A stretch of DNA of 52,582 bases from Acidobacteriota bacterium (GTDB lineage Bacteria; Actinomycetota; Acidimicrobiia; Acidimicrobiales; RAAP-2). The position numbers and the translations under genes are program-made. The notes beneath the pieces were generated by a model. It worked only from the letters and a program-made list of their open reading frames with translations. It searched no databases and was not told the DNA's origin. Each line of letters starts with the position of its first letter. Within the stretch, counting starts at the first letter, position 1. Positions 42,324-51,632 of the stretch are shown here, piece after piece. The stretch is taken from assembly GCA_018971385.1 (NCBI GenBank), contig JAGXAY010000006.1, forward strand, positions 1 through 52,582, written 5' to 3'.

Positions 42324-43139
42324 TCAGGGTTCGCGTACCCTACTGAGGATCTGTCTCGCCTGGGCGAGAACGGGACCGTCCACCATTAGTCCGTCCACGC
42401 GCACGGCCCCCTCGCGTCCGTTAGTTCCCTCGAGGACGCGGCGGGCCCAACTGATCTGGGCCTCGCTCGGCGCGTAGGCCGCCCGTACGACGCCCACCTG
42501 GGTCGGATGCACGCACGCGGTGCCTGTGAAACCCATCGCGGCGGCGTCGGCCGCCTCGAGTGCGAGAGCGTCCAGGTCCTCAAAGTTCAAGAGGACGGCG
42601 TCGAGGGCCAGGAGGTGACGAGCCCGCGCTACGATGAGCGTGCGGGCTCGGGCGTAGCGGGCGACGTCTCGCAACGATCCGTCGTGGTGGCGACTCGAGT
42701 ACCCTCCGAGAGACGCCACGAGATCCTCGGAGCCCCACATCAAGCCCACGACGTTCCTACACGCGGCGATGTCCTCGAGGGCGACGACACCCTCGGCACT
42801 CTCACAGAGGGCGATCACGTTGAAGTGATTCAGTGAACGAACCTCGTCGGCGCTACTCGTCTTCGCCAACATGAGCGTCGTGTAGGACGTGTCGTGGAGC
42901 ATCGCCAGGTCGCGCTCGTGCTCGGGTGACGAGGTGGGATTGACACGGATGATGGTGGTGGCGGGGTCGAGCGTCGAGTTACGGACGTTCTCCCGCGCCT
43001 CGTTGCGCCGTTCCGGCGCCACGCCGTCTTCGAGGTCCACGATGACCACGTCAGCCACGGCGGCGGCCTTGGCGAAGCGTTCAGGTCGATCCGCCGGACA
43101 AAACAGATAGGCCGGCCCCGGAGGGCTCCAGGTGGTCAC
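42324..43139 (-). CDS. CitE-like HpcH/HpaI-family lyase (HMG-CoA / citramalyl-CoA lyase type)
   Basis: 271 residues, TIM-barrel lyase. [14 protein letters not shown] at the N-terminus, [12 protein letters not shown], the substrate Arg in IIRVNP, the metal-binding Glu in LCESAEGV and Asp in [12 protein letters not shown], and the C-terminal [13 protein letters not shown] match the CitE-like group. In M. tuberculosis the neighbour-set homologue Rv2498c has been reported to cleave citramalyl-CoA and HMG-CoA, ending itaconate and leucine breakdown. The same role is inferred here from the gene set. I chose the GTG that overlaps the MaoC stop (GTGA). Confidence 0.87.
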   Translation of the reverse strand: MTTWSPPGPAYLFCPADRPERFAKAAAVADVVIVDLEDGVAPERRNEARENVRNSTLDPATTIIRVNPTSSPEHERDLAMLHDTSYTTLMLAKTSSADEVRSLNHFNVIALCESAEGVVALEDIAACRNVVGLMWGSEDLVASLGGYSSRHHDGSLRDVARYARARTLIVARARHLLALDAVLLNFEDLDALALEAADAAAMGFTGTACVHPTQVGVVRAAYAPSEAQISWARRVLEGTNGREGAVRVDGLMVDGPVLAQARQILSRVREP

Positions 43140-43630
43140 TGCTCGACGGGTCGTGAACGCACCAACATCGCACGGTGGCACCGCGCGACGACGTCCCCGT
43201 CTTGATTGCGCGCCGTGTGCTCGACCTCGACGACTCCCTCACCGGGACGACTACGTGAGGGGCGAACGCTCTCGACCAGGCTCTCGACGTAGAGAGTGTC
43301 GCCGAGGAACACGGGATGGGGGAACGTGACGTCGCGAAAGCCGAGGTTCGCGACCAACGTTCCGAGGGTGAGTTGGGTAATCGAGAGTCCCACCATGGTG
43401 GAAAGAGTGAAGAGACTGTTGACGAGTCGCTGACCAAAGAACTGTTGGGCGGACCACGCGGCGTCGAGGTGTAAAGGTTGGGGATTCATCGTCAAAGTCG
43501 AGAAGATGACGTTGTCAGCCTCGGTCACGGTGCGACCAGGTCGGTGGCGATAGAGGGTGCCGACGGCGAACTCTTCGAGCCACAGGCCGCGCTGCTCTAC
43601 GACGTGGTCGTCGTCACTTGCCATCGTCAA
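43136..43630 (-). CDS. MaoC-family enoyl-CoA hydratase
   Basis: 164 residues, hotdog fold. The hydratase motif region is [18 protein letters not shown] (the catalytic Asp position is Asn here, with His following), then [19 protein letters not shown]. Its mycobacterial counterpart by neighbourhood, Rv2499c, sits beside the CitE-like lyase and acts as the hydratase in itaconate use; here it would hydrate 3-methylglutaconyl-CoA or itaconyl-CoA. The in-frame start is the ATG of MTMASDD, with an alternative ATG two codons on. It overlaps the lyase gene and is divergent from accD1 with a 233-bp gap. Confidence 0.83.
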   Translation of the reverse strand: MTMASDDDHVVEQRGLWLEEFAVGTLYRHRPGRTVTEADNVIFSTLTMNPQPLHLDAAWSAQQFFGQRLVNSLFTLSTMVGLSITQLTLGTLVANLGFRDVTFPHPVFLGDTLYVESLVESVRPSRSRPGEGVVEVEHTARNQDGDVVARCHRAMLVRSRPVEQ

Positions 43631-43863
43631 CTCCTTGCTCGTCGATGCTGTTCCACGGTTGATAGTAGGTGGTCCTCGGGGGTGCCCGCGGGCCCGGGGC
43701 TTATGACTATCCTTCGAGACTTTCCCCTAGGAGGAGCGCCGCATTAGTCGAGTTGCGGGGTCGAAACTGACTTTCGAGTGGCGGTTCGAGGGCTCGCCCA
43801 GCGGCGACCACCAAGTATCACTAACCTGGCGAAATGGGCCCGTTTCCGTGGAGCTTGTAGGCC

Positions 43864-45489
43864 GTGGCCGAGGTTGATGACGACGTCACCTGGCGCACTC
43901 GGATTGATTCGCGCAGCGAGGAGTTTCTCGTCAACCGGCGGTATCAGGAGTCCCTAGTCAATGAACTTCGACAGCGCCTCTCGATCGCCGCGCTCGGTGG
44001 TTCGAGCGTGAGTCGTGAGCGTCACACCAGCCGAGGCAAGTTGCTTCCTCGTGAGCGCGTGGACGCGCTCCTCGACGTGGGGAGCCCCTTCCTCGAGCTC
44101 TCGCCTCTGGCGGCTAACGGACTCTACGACGACGAGGCGCCCGCCGCGGGAATCATCACCGGCGTGGGTCGGGTGAAGGGCCGAGAGGTCGTCGTCATCG
44201 CCAACGACGCGACTGTTAAGGGTGGCACCTACTTCCCGCTCACCGTGAAAAAGCACCTTCGCGCACAAGAGGTGGCGCTGGAGAACCGTCTGCCCTGCGT
44301 CTACCTGGTCGACTCCGGGGGGGCGTACCTGCCCCTGCAGGACGAGGTCTTTCCCGATCGTGATCACTTCGGTCGTATCTTCTTCAACCAGGCGCAGATG
44401 AGTGCGAGGGGCATCGCCCAGATTGCCGCGGTGCTCGGGTCGTGCACGGCCGGCGGCGCTTACGTGCCCGCCATGAGCGATGAGGTAGTCATCGTCAAGG
44501 ACCAGGGCACGATATTCCTGGGTGGACCCCCGCTCGTCAAGGCGGCGACCGGCGAAGTCGTCGACGCCGAGGATTTGGGCGGAGGACTCCTGCACGCGCG
44601 CGTGAGTGGGGTCGTCGATCACGTGGCCGACGACGACCACCACGCCCTGCGCATCGTTCGTCAAATCGTGTCCTCGCTAGGTGAGCGAGCACCGACGCCC
44701 TGGGCGATGCGCGAGAGCGAAGAGCCACTCCTCGACATCAACGAGCTTTACGGCGTGATCCCTCGGGATGCGCGCACTTCCAGCGACGTACGTGAGGTCA
44801 TCGCGAGACTCGTCGATGGCTCGCGTTTCCAGGAGTTCAAAGCTCTCTACGGGCCGACGCTGGTCACTTGCTTCGCTCACATTGAGGGGCACCCCGTCGG
44901 AATCGTCGCCAACAACGGCGTGTTGTTCTCGGAGTCGGCTCTTAAAGGGGCTCACTTCATTCAACTCTGCGATCAGCGAAGGATTCCGCTCATCTTTCTG
45001 CAGAACATCACCGGCTTCATGGTGGGTCGCACGTACGAGGAGGGGGGCATCGCCAAGCATGGAGCCAAGATGGTGAACGCGGTGGCGTGCGCGCGTGTCC
45101 CGAAGCTGACGGTCGTCATCGGTGGTTCTTTCGGCGCGGGTAACTACTCGATGTGCGGGCGCGCTTACTCGCCGCGCTTCTTGTGGATGTGGCCGGGCGC
45201 GCGCATCTCAGTCATGGGTGGTGACCAGGCGGCCGCCGTGCTGGCGACCGTGAGGCGCGACCAGATCGAGGCGCGTGGTGAGCAGTGGGGCGTGGATGAG
45301 GAGGTGGCGTTTAAAGAACCGATTCGTGCACGCTACGACGCGCAGGGTAACGCCTACTACTCCACGGCGCGATTGTGGGATGACGGCGTCATCGACCCCC
45401 TCGATACGCGCACCGTCCTGGCTCTCGCGTTGAGCGCGTGCGCCAACGCCCCCCTCGCCGAGGTGGCCTACGGCATCTTTCGGATGTAG
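43864..45489 (+). CDS. accD1: Methylcrotonyl-CoA carboxylase-type carboxyltransferase (beta) subunit
   Basis: 541 residues, two crotonase-like carboxyltransferase halves. [32 protein letters not shown] and [20 protein letters not shown] are almost diagnostic of 3-methylcrotonyl-CoA carboxylase beta as opposed to propionyl-CoA carboxylase, and [15 protein letters not shown] follows. It transfers CO2 from biotin to 3-methylcrotonyl-CoA, giving 3-methylglutaconyl-CoA. The GTG start has only a weak GGAG 13 bases upstream. The alpha subunit follows after 9 bp. Upstream 233 bp separate it from the divergent maoC; TAACCT near 43823 may be its -10. Confidence 0.93.
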   Translation: MAEVDDDVTWRTRIDSRSEEFLVNRRYQESLVNELRQRLSIAALGGSSVSRERHTSRGKLLPRERVDALLDVGSPFLELSPLAANGLYDDEAPAAGIITGVGRVKGREVVVIANDATVKGGTYFPLTVKKHLRAQEVALENRLPCVYLVDSGGAYLPLQDEVFPDRDHFGRIFFNQAQMSARGIAQIAAVLGSCTAGGAYVPAMSDEVVIVKDQGTIFLGGPPLVKAATGEVVDAEDLGGGLLHARVSGVVDHVADDDHHALRIVRQIVSSLGERAPTPWAMRESEEPLLDINELYGVIPRDARTSSDVREVIARLVDGSRFQEFKALYGPTLVTCFAHIEGHPVGIVANNGVLFSESALKGAHFIQLCDQRRIPLIFLQNITGFMVGRTYEEGGIAKHGAKMVNAVACARVPKLTVVIGGSFGAGNYSMCGRAYSPRFLWMWPGARISVMGGDQAAAVLATVRRDQIEARGEQWGVDEEVAFKEPIRARYDAQGNAYYSTARLWDDGVIDPLDTRTVLALALSACANAPLAEVAYGIFRM

Positions 45490-45498
45490 GGATAGAAC

Positions 45499-47541
45499 GT
45501 GTTCGACACCGTCCTGGTCGCTAACCGCGGAGAGATTGCGGTGCGCATCATCTCGACGCTGCGTGCGATGGGAATTCGATCGGTGGCGGTCTACAGCGAT
45601 GAGGATGCCCACGCGCGCCACGTGCGCGACGCTGATCTCGCGGTTCGCTTGGGTCCGAGTGCCGCGCGGGAGAGCTACCTCAACATTGAGCGGGTGCTCG
45701 CCGCCGCGAGGAGTTGCGCGGCGCAGGCGGTACACCCGGGCTACGGATTCCTCTCGGAGAACGCTGACTTCGTGCGCGCCTGCGAGAGCGCGGGAGTCGT
45801 CTTCATCGGGCCCAGCGCCGAGTCCGTCGAGATGATGGGCGACAAGATCGCGGCGAAGGCGGCCGTGGCGCAGGCCGGAGTGCTCGTCGTCCCGGGGCGC
45901 GCGCACGCGGGAATGGACGACGATGAACTCGCCCGAGTGGCTGAGGACATTGGTTACCCGGTCCTCGTTAAACCGTCGGCGGGTGGCGGAGGGAAGGGTA
46001 TGCGCTTGGTGCGCTCGCGGGATGACCTCGCCGAGGCTCTCCTCTCGGCCCGGCGTGAATCGGCGGCGTCTTTCGGAGACGACACCCTCTTCATCGAGCG
46101 CTACATCGAGAGCCCCCGACACATCGAGGTGCAGATCCTCGTGGACAACTTCGGCCACGCCGTGCACTTGGGGGAGCGCGAATGCTCCCTGCAGCGCCGT
46201 CACCAGAAGGTGATAGAGGAAGCCCCATCGCCATTCGTCGGCGAGGAGTCTCGTCGCAAACTCACCGACGCCGCTTTGCGAGTCGCGGCGGCGGCACAGT
46301 ATCGGGGCGTGGGAACGGTCGAATTCATCGTCTCCTCGCAGTACCCCGACGAGTTCTACTTCATGGAGATGAACACTCGCCTTCAGGTGGAGCATCCGGT
46401 GACCGAGATGGTGACCGGCCTGGACTTGGTGGAGATGCAACTTCGCGTCGCGGCTGGTGAGGAGTTGCCCTTCTGCCAGGACGACGTGCGTCTCGTAGGA
46501 CACGCCATCGAGGCGCGCATCTACGCCGAGGATCCGTCGCGCGACTTCTTGCCGACCGGGGGAGAGTTACTCGTCGTGCGAGAGCCTGTCGGCGAGGGTG
46601 TGCGCGTGGACAGCGCCTTGCGGGCGCACACCCACGTGGGGACCACGTACGACCCGATGGTGGCCAAGGTCATCAGCCACGGCGTGGACCGCAACCAGGC
46701 ACTGAGCAGATTGGATCGAGCCCTGAGCGACCTGGTTACTTTCGGGGTCGTCACCAATACCTCGTTCCTCCGACGTCTCCTCGCCCACGGCGACGTGCGC
46801 GCGGGCGCTTTGGACACGACTCTGATCGCGCGACTACTCGAGGAGGACCACGTCGAGGTCGAGTCCGACGAGCTCGTCGAGTGCGCGAGTGCCTTCGCGG
46901 TGGCGACCCTGCAGGAACTGCAAGGGGGTGCTGTCGGAAGATCACGCTTCGATGTCCTCGACGGATGGCGAGTAGGCGAGCGCGCGACGACCCACTCCTC
47001 GTTACAGTCGTCGTTCGCGGGGGGGCTCACCGTGCAAGTCTCGGGTGAGCGGGGCGAGTATCGGATCACCGTGGATGATCGGAGTTCCGAAGCGCACGTG
47101 CGTTGTCTCGACTCACGACTCCTGGAGCCCCACGTGCGCGAGCTCACGTTGAACGTCGATGAGCGGACGTTCGTCGTGCTCGTCGCGCACGAGGGTCCTA
47201 TGACTTGGATCGCGCACCGCGGGACGACGTCGTGGTGGAGGGTGTTGCCGGCACGACGTCGCGAAGACGTCGGTATCAATCACGACGGTGATGTCCGTTC
47301 ACCCATGCCCGGGGTGGTCATCCACGTCGGCGTGCGAGCGAATGACCGGGTGTCACCCGGTGACGCGCTGGTGGTGGTCGAAGCGATGAAGATGGAGTAC
47401 GCCCTACGTTCTCCGTTCACCGGTCAGGTCGAGGAGTTGTTGGTGCACGTTGGCGATCAGGTAGTGCTCGATCAAGTCGTGGCGCGCGTTCGCGCCGACG
47501 TCGATGAGGCGGCATCGTCGAGTGATCAGGTGCACTCGTGA
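45499..47541 (+). CDS. accA1: Acyl-CoA carboxylase alpha subunit (biotin carboxylase + biotin carrier)
   Basis: 680 residues. A biotin carboxylase domain (1-450; VANRGEIAVRIISTLR, ATP-grasp GGGGKGMRLV, EMNTRLQVEHPVTEMV), a variable linker of about 150 residues and a C-terminal biotinyl domain with EAMKMEY, the Lys being biotinylated. The length fits MCC alpha subunits. It carboxylates its own biotin with bicarbonate and ATP and hands CO2 to the beta subunit. GTG start 9 bp after accD1 with GATAGAA upstream. The acyl-CoA dehydrogenase follows 46 bp later. Confidence 0.93.
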   Translation: MFDTVLVANRGEIAVRIISTLRAMGIRSVAVYSDEDAHARHVRDADLAVRLGPSAARESYLNIERVLAAARSCAAQAVHPGYGFLSENADFVRACESAGVVFIGPSAESVEMMGDKIAAKAAVAQAGVLVVPGRAHAGMDDDELARVAEDIGYPVLVKPSAGGGGKGMRLVRSRDDLAEALLSARRESAASFGDDTLFIERYIESPRHIEVQILVDNFGHAVHLGERECSLQRRHQKVIEEAPSPFVGEESRRKLTDAALRVAAAAQYRGVGTVEFIVSSQYPDEFYFMEMNTRLQVEHPVTEMVTGLDLVEMQLRVAAGEELPFCQDDVRLVGHAIEARIYAEDPSRDFLPTGGELLVVREPVGEGVRVDSALRAHTHVGTTYDPMVAKVISHGVDRNQALSRLDRALSDLVTFGVVTNTSFLRRLLAHGDVRAGALDTTLIARLLEEDHVEVESDELVECASAFAVATLQELQGGAVGRSRFDVLDGWRVGERATTHSSLQSSFAGGLTVQVSGERGEYRITVDDRSSEAHVRCLDSRLLEPHVRELTLNVDERTFVVLVAHEGPMTWIAHRGTTSWWRVLPARRREDVGINHDGDVRSPMPGVVIHVGVRANDRVSPGDALVVVEAMKMEYALRSPFTGQVEELLVHVGDQVVLDQVVARVRADVDEAASSSDQVHS

Positions 47542-47590
47542 GCGAGGACACCTTGCGTGAGAGACGGAGAGTACGAGGAGAGGAGGAGTG

Positions 47591-48751
47591 ATGATTGAGA
47601 CTGATTTGACCCCGGAACAAGAGATGTTGCGTCGAACGGTGGCCGACTTCGCGCGCGACGTGGTGGCGCCGGTGGCGCCACACCACGACGCCACCGGCAC
47701 CTTCCCCTACGAGGTGGTACGACAAATGGGCGAGATGGGTCTCTTTGCTCTGCCCTTTCCCGAGGAGTACGGCGGTATGGGCGGAGACTACTTCACGTTG
47801 TGCTTGGCCATCGAGGAGTTGGCTCGGGTCGATCAGAGTGTGGCCATCACTCTCGAAGCCGGATGTTCCTTAGGCGCGATGCCGGTCTTTCGCTTCGGTA
47901 CCCCCGCCCAGAAGGACTACTGGTTACCGCAACTGTGCTCCGGGCAGGCGCTCGGCGCCTTTGGACTCACCGAACCAGACGCGGGATCTGACGCGGGCGG
48001 CGCTCGTACCACAGCACGCCTGGAGGACGGGGCCTGGGTGATTAACGGTTCAAAGAGTTTCATCACCAATTCGGGCACGACGCTCACCCGGCTGGTGACG
48101 GTCGCGGCCGTCACCGATGGTGACGCGGCGCGCCACCGCATCAGTTCGATCTTGGTGGAGGTTCCCACGGAAGGATTCGTCGTCGACAAGGCCTACGACA
48201 AGGTCGGCTGGCACGCCTCGGACACCCACCCGTTGTCGTTTCAAGACGTTCGTGTACCCGAGGAGAACTTGTTGGGCGAGCGTGGTCACGGCTACGCGAA
48301 CTTCCTCACGATCTTGGACGAGGGGCGAATCGCTATCGCGGCGCTGGCGGTTGGCGCGGCCCAGGGATGCGTCGACGAGAGCATCGCTTACGCGAATTCA
48401 CGAACAGCCTTCGGACGCAGTATTGGTCGCAACCAGGCCATTGCATTCAAAATTGCCGACATGGAGGCGCGGACCTACGTTGCGCGCTGCGCTTACTACG
48501 ACGCCGCAGCGCGCATGCTCTCGGGGCGCCCCTTCAAAAAAGAGGCATCCATCGCCAAATTGGTGGCTAGTAACGCGGCGATGGATAACGCGCGTGACGC
48601 CACTCAGATATTCGGCGGGTCCGGCTTCATGAACGAGAGTCCGGTAGCGCGTCACTACCGCGACTCCAAGATTCTGGAGATCGGCGAGGGTTCCAGCGAG
48701 ATGCAGCGGATGCTGATCGCCCGATTGATTGGCGTCGAATCGGGTGAGTGA
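47591..48751 (+). CDS. fadE19: Acyl-CoA dehydrogenase, isovaleryl-CoA dehydrogenase type
   Basis: 386 residues from the ATG at 47591 (an in-frame GTG sits one codon earlier); AGGAGG (47581-47586) precedes it. FAD binding is shown by FGLTEPDAGSDAGG and the YVxxxY-like region before KEASIAKLVASNAAMDNARDATQIFGGSGFM. The C-terminal ILEIGEGSSEMQRMLIARLIG places a Glu at the position used as base by medium-chain enzymes, whereas mammalian isovaleryl-CoA dehydrogenase uses another Glu. By gene context it corresponds to M. tuberculosis FadE19, oxidising isovaleryl-CoA to 3-methylcrotonyl-CoA. It is the last gene of this operon. Confidence 0.88.
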   Translation: MIETDLTPEQEMLRRTVADFARDVVAPVAPHHDATGTFPYEVVRQMGEMGLFALPFPEEYGGMGGDYFTLCLAIEELARVDQSVAITLEAGCSLGAMPVFRFGTPAQKDYWLPQLCSGQALGAFGLTEPDAGSDAGGARTTARLEDGAWVINGSKSFITNSGTTLTRLVTVAAVTDGDAARHRISSILVEVPTEGFVVDKAYDKVGWHASDTHPLSFQDVRVPEENLLGERGHGYANFLTILDEGRIAIAALAVGAAQGCVDESIAYANSRTAFGRSIGRNQAIAFKIADMEARTYVARCAYYDAAARMLSGRPFKKEASIAKLVASNAAMDNARDATQIFGGSGFMNESPVARHYRDSKILEIGEGSSEMQRMLIARLIGVESGE

Positions 48752-49381
48752 TTCCGTCTCGAAAGCGCCAGCGGTTTTCTCGACCCGACCTCACCACGAC
48801 GTGACTCATCCCCGGAGATTTTTCTGATCAAGGGCTCCGCTCTCAGAATCCTCCTACAGGCGAGCGCGAGCATTGTGGAACAGGCGACCCCGAGTCGTTC
48901 TCGTGGAGGACCTCGCGTCATTCTCGCTGATAAGTAGTCCGACGTGTTCGAATGTGAGGTGAGGAGATGAAGGCGAACTGGTGGAGACGTCTGGAACAAC
49001 GATGGGGGGGGTTACGCTCGGGATGCCGTGATGGGCCCCACAACCCACGAGCGCCTCAGTGGGACTTCCGCGAATTAGTTGTGACCAGGTTCTCTAGACG
49101 CCTGTGAGAGGCGTGGGCCCCTTCATTTGGAACATTAATCAGTCCCAATTAGGACGGCCCACTCTGCCGAAACGGAAACGTGGACTCCTGATTTGTTCAT
49201 GGTGTCCCCTTTGTCGCTTCCGCGGGACAAGTCTGCTATCGCCACATTGTGTACCTCTGGTGATGCGCGGCAGCGACGCGCTCCCGCTTAAGCCCTGCGT
49301 AAAAGTATTGGCGAGGATGTTCCACGGCGTGAGGTTCGCTGAATCCGTGCCGAGACGGGTTGAGGGGGTACGGTGTGCCGA
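48752..49381. other. Long gene-poor junction between the leucine operon and the A+T-shifted island
   Basis: Over 600 bases without a well-supported gene. Composition becomes less G+C rich along it. It holds one small possible reading frame (48967-49107), a GTCC-CAATTA-GGAC dyad near 49142-49155, two separate GGGCCCC copies near 49034 and 49117, and at its end the TACGGT hexamer that precedes the MccF-like gene. It looks like degenerate sequence at the edge of an acquired segment. Confidence 0.5.
48967..49107 (+). CDS. Possible 46-residue basic small protein
   Basis: An ATG preceded by GGTGAGGAG opens a 46-codon frame rich in Arg and Trp (MKANWWRRLEQRWGG at the start) ending at a TGA. I recognise no family. 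The Shine-Dalgarno-like sequence is the only support beyond an open frame, and the region otherwise looks degenerate, so this may be spurious. Confidence 0.2.
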   Translation: MKANWWRRLEQRWGGLRSGCRDGPHNPRAPQWDFRELVVTRFSRRL

Positions 49382-50434
49382 ATGAGTGACACTTCTCGTC
49401 TGCACACGCCTCCCAAACTCCAAGCCGGGGACCACGTTGCGGTGGTCTCACCATCATGGGCCGGCGCTGGAGTCTTCCCGCGTGTGCACGACATTGGCGT
49501 GGGAGTTCTGCGGGATGCTTTCGGACTTGTGCCGGTTGAGTTCGCAACTACTCGTCAAGTAGGTGCGAGCCCCGAGGAGCGCGCACGAGACTTGAATGTA
49601 GCTTTTGCGGATCCAAAAATTAAGGCACTTGTGGCCGTCATTGGCGGCTCAGACCAACTTGCGGTGCTCCCACATCTTGATGCCGACACAATTGCCGCCA
49701 ACCCGAAAGCGTTCTTCGGCTATTCGGACAACACCAACCTGCTGAACTACTTATGGAACCTCGGTGTTGTGGGCTACCACGGTGGATCCACCTTGGTACA
49801 TCTTGCCCGTCCCGGAGGCGTCCACCCCGTGTTTCTTACGTCTCTCCGCCATGCTCTCTTTGATAGTGAAACGGTAGAAATTGAGCCCGTGTCGGAGTTC
49901 ACCGATCTGCAGCCGGACTGGGATGACCCGTCGACCCTCGTGACTCCGCTGACAACGACCAACGAGACAGGTTGGCATTGGCACAACGCAACACGAGTTG
50001 TGACTGGGAGAACCTGGGGAGGAAACCTCGAAGTTCTTCACTGGAACCTTGCGGCGAATCGCTGGATCAAGCCGAACGAGGTGTACCGCGACTGCGTGCT
50101 CATTCTTGAAACTTCAGAAGAGATGCCGTCATCGGAGGAAGTGTTTCAGATGTTGCGCAACTTTGGTGAACGTGGACTACTCGCACAATTTCCAGCGGTA
50201 GTGTTCGCAAAGGCCAAAGCTTGGAGTACTCAAAATCCCCTAGATGAGGTGGAGCGCTCTGCGTTCCGCGCGGCACAGGAACTTGCAGTGCTCCAAGCAT
50301 TCAAAATTTATAACCCAGCTGCGATGATTGTGTATGGCCCCGATTTCGGTCACACGGATCCCCAGTACGTTCTTCCTTACGGTGGACTGATGACAATCGA
50401 CGGAATATCTCAAAAGATCACTGTGCAGTATTAG
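49382..50434 (+). CDS. S66-family peptidase, MccF / LD-carboxypeptidase-like
   Basis: 350 residues. The nucleophile Ser is in FFGYSDNTNLLNYLW, the catalytic Glu in TWGGNLEVLHWNL and the His in GPDFGHTDPQYVLPYGG. The N-terminal GDHVAVVSPSWAGAGVFP is typical. The family includes MccF, which cleaves microcin C and related aminoacyl-adenylate toxins, and LD-carboxypeptidases that trim peptidoglycan; the GYSD and Gly-Gly-Asn-Leu motifs fit the MccF side. I prefer the ATG at 49382, which lies 7 bases after a TACGGT hexamer; a GTG at 49373 with GAGGGGG upstream is an alternative. Codons such as ATT, GCA, ACA and AAA are commoner than in genes before 48.7 kb, suggesting transfer. Confidence 0.85.
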   Translation: MSDTSRLHTPPKLQAGDHVAVVSPSWAGAGVFPRVHDIGVGVLRDAFGLVPVEFATTRQVGASPEERARDLNVAFADPKIKALVAVIGGSDQLAVLPHLDADTIAANPKAFFGYSDNTNLLNYLWNLGVVGYHGGSTLVHLARPGGVHPVFLTSLRHALFDSETVEIEPVSEFTDLQPDWDDPSTLVTPLTTTNETGWHWHNATRVVTGRTWGGNLEVLHWNLAANRWIKPNEVYRDCVLILETSEEMPSSEEVFQMLRNFGERGLLAQFPAVVFAKAKAWSTQNPLDEVERSAFRAAQELAVLQAFKIYNPAAMIVYGPDFGHTDPQYVLPYGGLMTIDGISQKITVQY

Positions 50435-50591
50435 AGATCATCAAGTTGGGTCGCGAAAAGGACCGAGTGGAGATCTCCCCTTCAGACTGCTGTCCTACTT
50501 GGTTTAAGAGCGTGGTTGAATTCTTCTGTTCGAGGCCTGGAGTCGTCAAACTGCGCGCCGAACTATCCGCAAAGTCCCGCGCGGAAGTCCC

Positions 50592-50636
50592 GCCCTCGTA
50601 GCTCAGGGGATAGAGCATCGGTTTCCTAATCCGAGG
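50592..50636 (+). pseudogene. 5' fragment of a tRNA-Arg(CCU) gene, 3' part missing
   Basis: The first 45 nt fit a tRNA: acceptor 5' strand GCCCTCG, linker TA, D arm GCTC-AGGGGATA-GAGC, and anticodon arm TCGGT-TTCCTAA-TCCGA with anticodon CCT (one T-T mismatch closing the loop). After CCGAGG there is no T arm (no GGTTCGAATCC-like block) and no acceptor 3' strand CGAGGGC within the following bases. The gene is therefore broken and should not give a functional tRNA. tRNA genes are common integration sites, so this may be a decayed island boundary. Confidence 0.75.
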
Positions 50637-50841
50637 ATTGATGTGGCAAAGACTGAGAAGCGGTGGAAAATGGGGCTTTTCGCTCGCCATAAATGGCTCA
50701 CCGAGCAATCGCGTTGCAGAATTTTGGAGCAACATTGGAGCAAATCGAAGGGGTGTTTGAGGCCCTTTCGAGTCCTGATTACCATCGAAGGAATTGGATG
50801 GGCACATGGCGTCACGCGGAGGTCGCAGCGGCAATGCTCGT
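50637..50841. other. Region between the tRNA fragment and abiEii
   Basis: No recognised gene. A frame from 50693 (MAHRAIALQNFGATLEQ onward) is open across this stretch on the plus strand, but it lacks a ribosome-binding site and runs on antisense to the toxin gene, so I do not call it. The short near-repeats TTGGAGCAAC and TTGGAGCAAA occur 10 bp apart (about 50722-50741). It could be a remnant of an integrative element. Confidence 0.4.
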
Positions 50842-51630
50842 TCAGCTCGAAAAGAGTCCAGCCGTACGCAGGTGCCGACGAACCACACGCACCACGGTGT
50901 CGAATTGCGGTGGCTCGGCAAGATGATCGGACATCTCTCGGCCCCATCGGTCTTTGTAACGAATGATGCGATCAGCGAATTTGTCGGCGAACGTCGCAGG
51001 ATCCAGACCTTTTGCTTCCGCTTTCTTCTCGAACAGCAGGCGTACTTCATCGAGAGACACGCCCATGTCTTCGACAAGTCTAAAGATGTCGTACAGATCT
51101 CGACATTGCACGCGCTGGATCAGGCAGCGCAGCTACTCGGCCGTAATCTCGTCGAGGGAGTAGACAGCGAACGGTACAGCCTCTGGGAGATCCGACCACA
51201 CGCGGTCGAGAATTGTGCGCTGCTCGACCGCGGCTACAACCTCGGAGTCAGAGATATCTAACTTAACAAGACGCGGCTTGCGAGCCTCCAACGGCCCGCC
51301 GTAGGCAATTCGATTTCCCGCATCAGTGAGTTCGAGAACTGGGAGACCCGCGTGGTCGCGTGCGAAATCCAACACCTCGGTCGTTGAGTCAGTTGCTGCG
51401 CCGGCACTTGTACCGATGATGGTGAAGTCCAGGTCCGCTGAGTAGCGGTAGTCATTGATGTGCACCAGACGAAGGGCCGTTCCGCCCTTGAAGACGAGTT
51501 GTCCGCCATCGCTTGGCTTTGCTCGGTGGAGTTGAGCGACGATGTGAGCAAGGACGTAGTCTCGTTCAGCAATCAACGCGTCAACGCCATCGTCGTCGGC
51601 CCGACGCGTGATCGCAAACCGGGTCAGCAT
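50842..51630 (-). pseudogene. abiEii: AbiEii-type nucleotidyltransferase toxin interrupted by an amber codon
   Basis: 262-codon frame starting 2 bp after the antitoxin stop, with GGGGA before the ATG. The nucleotidyltransferase core is intact: VFKGGTALRL (48-50 = KGG) and YRYSADLDFT (D66, D68). At codon 166 (51133-51135) a TAG stops the frame after SLDEITAE. The same frame then continues without any shift as LRCLIQRVQCRDLYDIFRLVEDMGV, the normal family continuation (usually EKLR...RDLYD), to a stop at 50842. The lost residue is most likely Lys (AAG to TAG). The toxin (abortive infection, type IV TA) is probably inactive unless the codon is read through or is an assembly error. Confidence 0.85.
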
Positions 51631-51632
51631 CG

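Noticed and set aside
50592-50841. Group I intron in tRNA-Arg(CCU), as known in some bacteria
   Set aside because: Those introns interrupt the anticodon loop. Here both strands of the anticodon arm are contiguous and the break falls after it, and no 3' exon with a T arm or matching acceptor strand follows.
50693-50926. Plus-strand frame beginning MAHRAIALQNFG
   Set aside because: No ribosome-binding site, no recognised family, and its 3' third is antisense to the 3' end of the AbiEii frame, which has clear family similarity.
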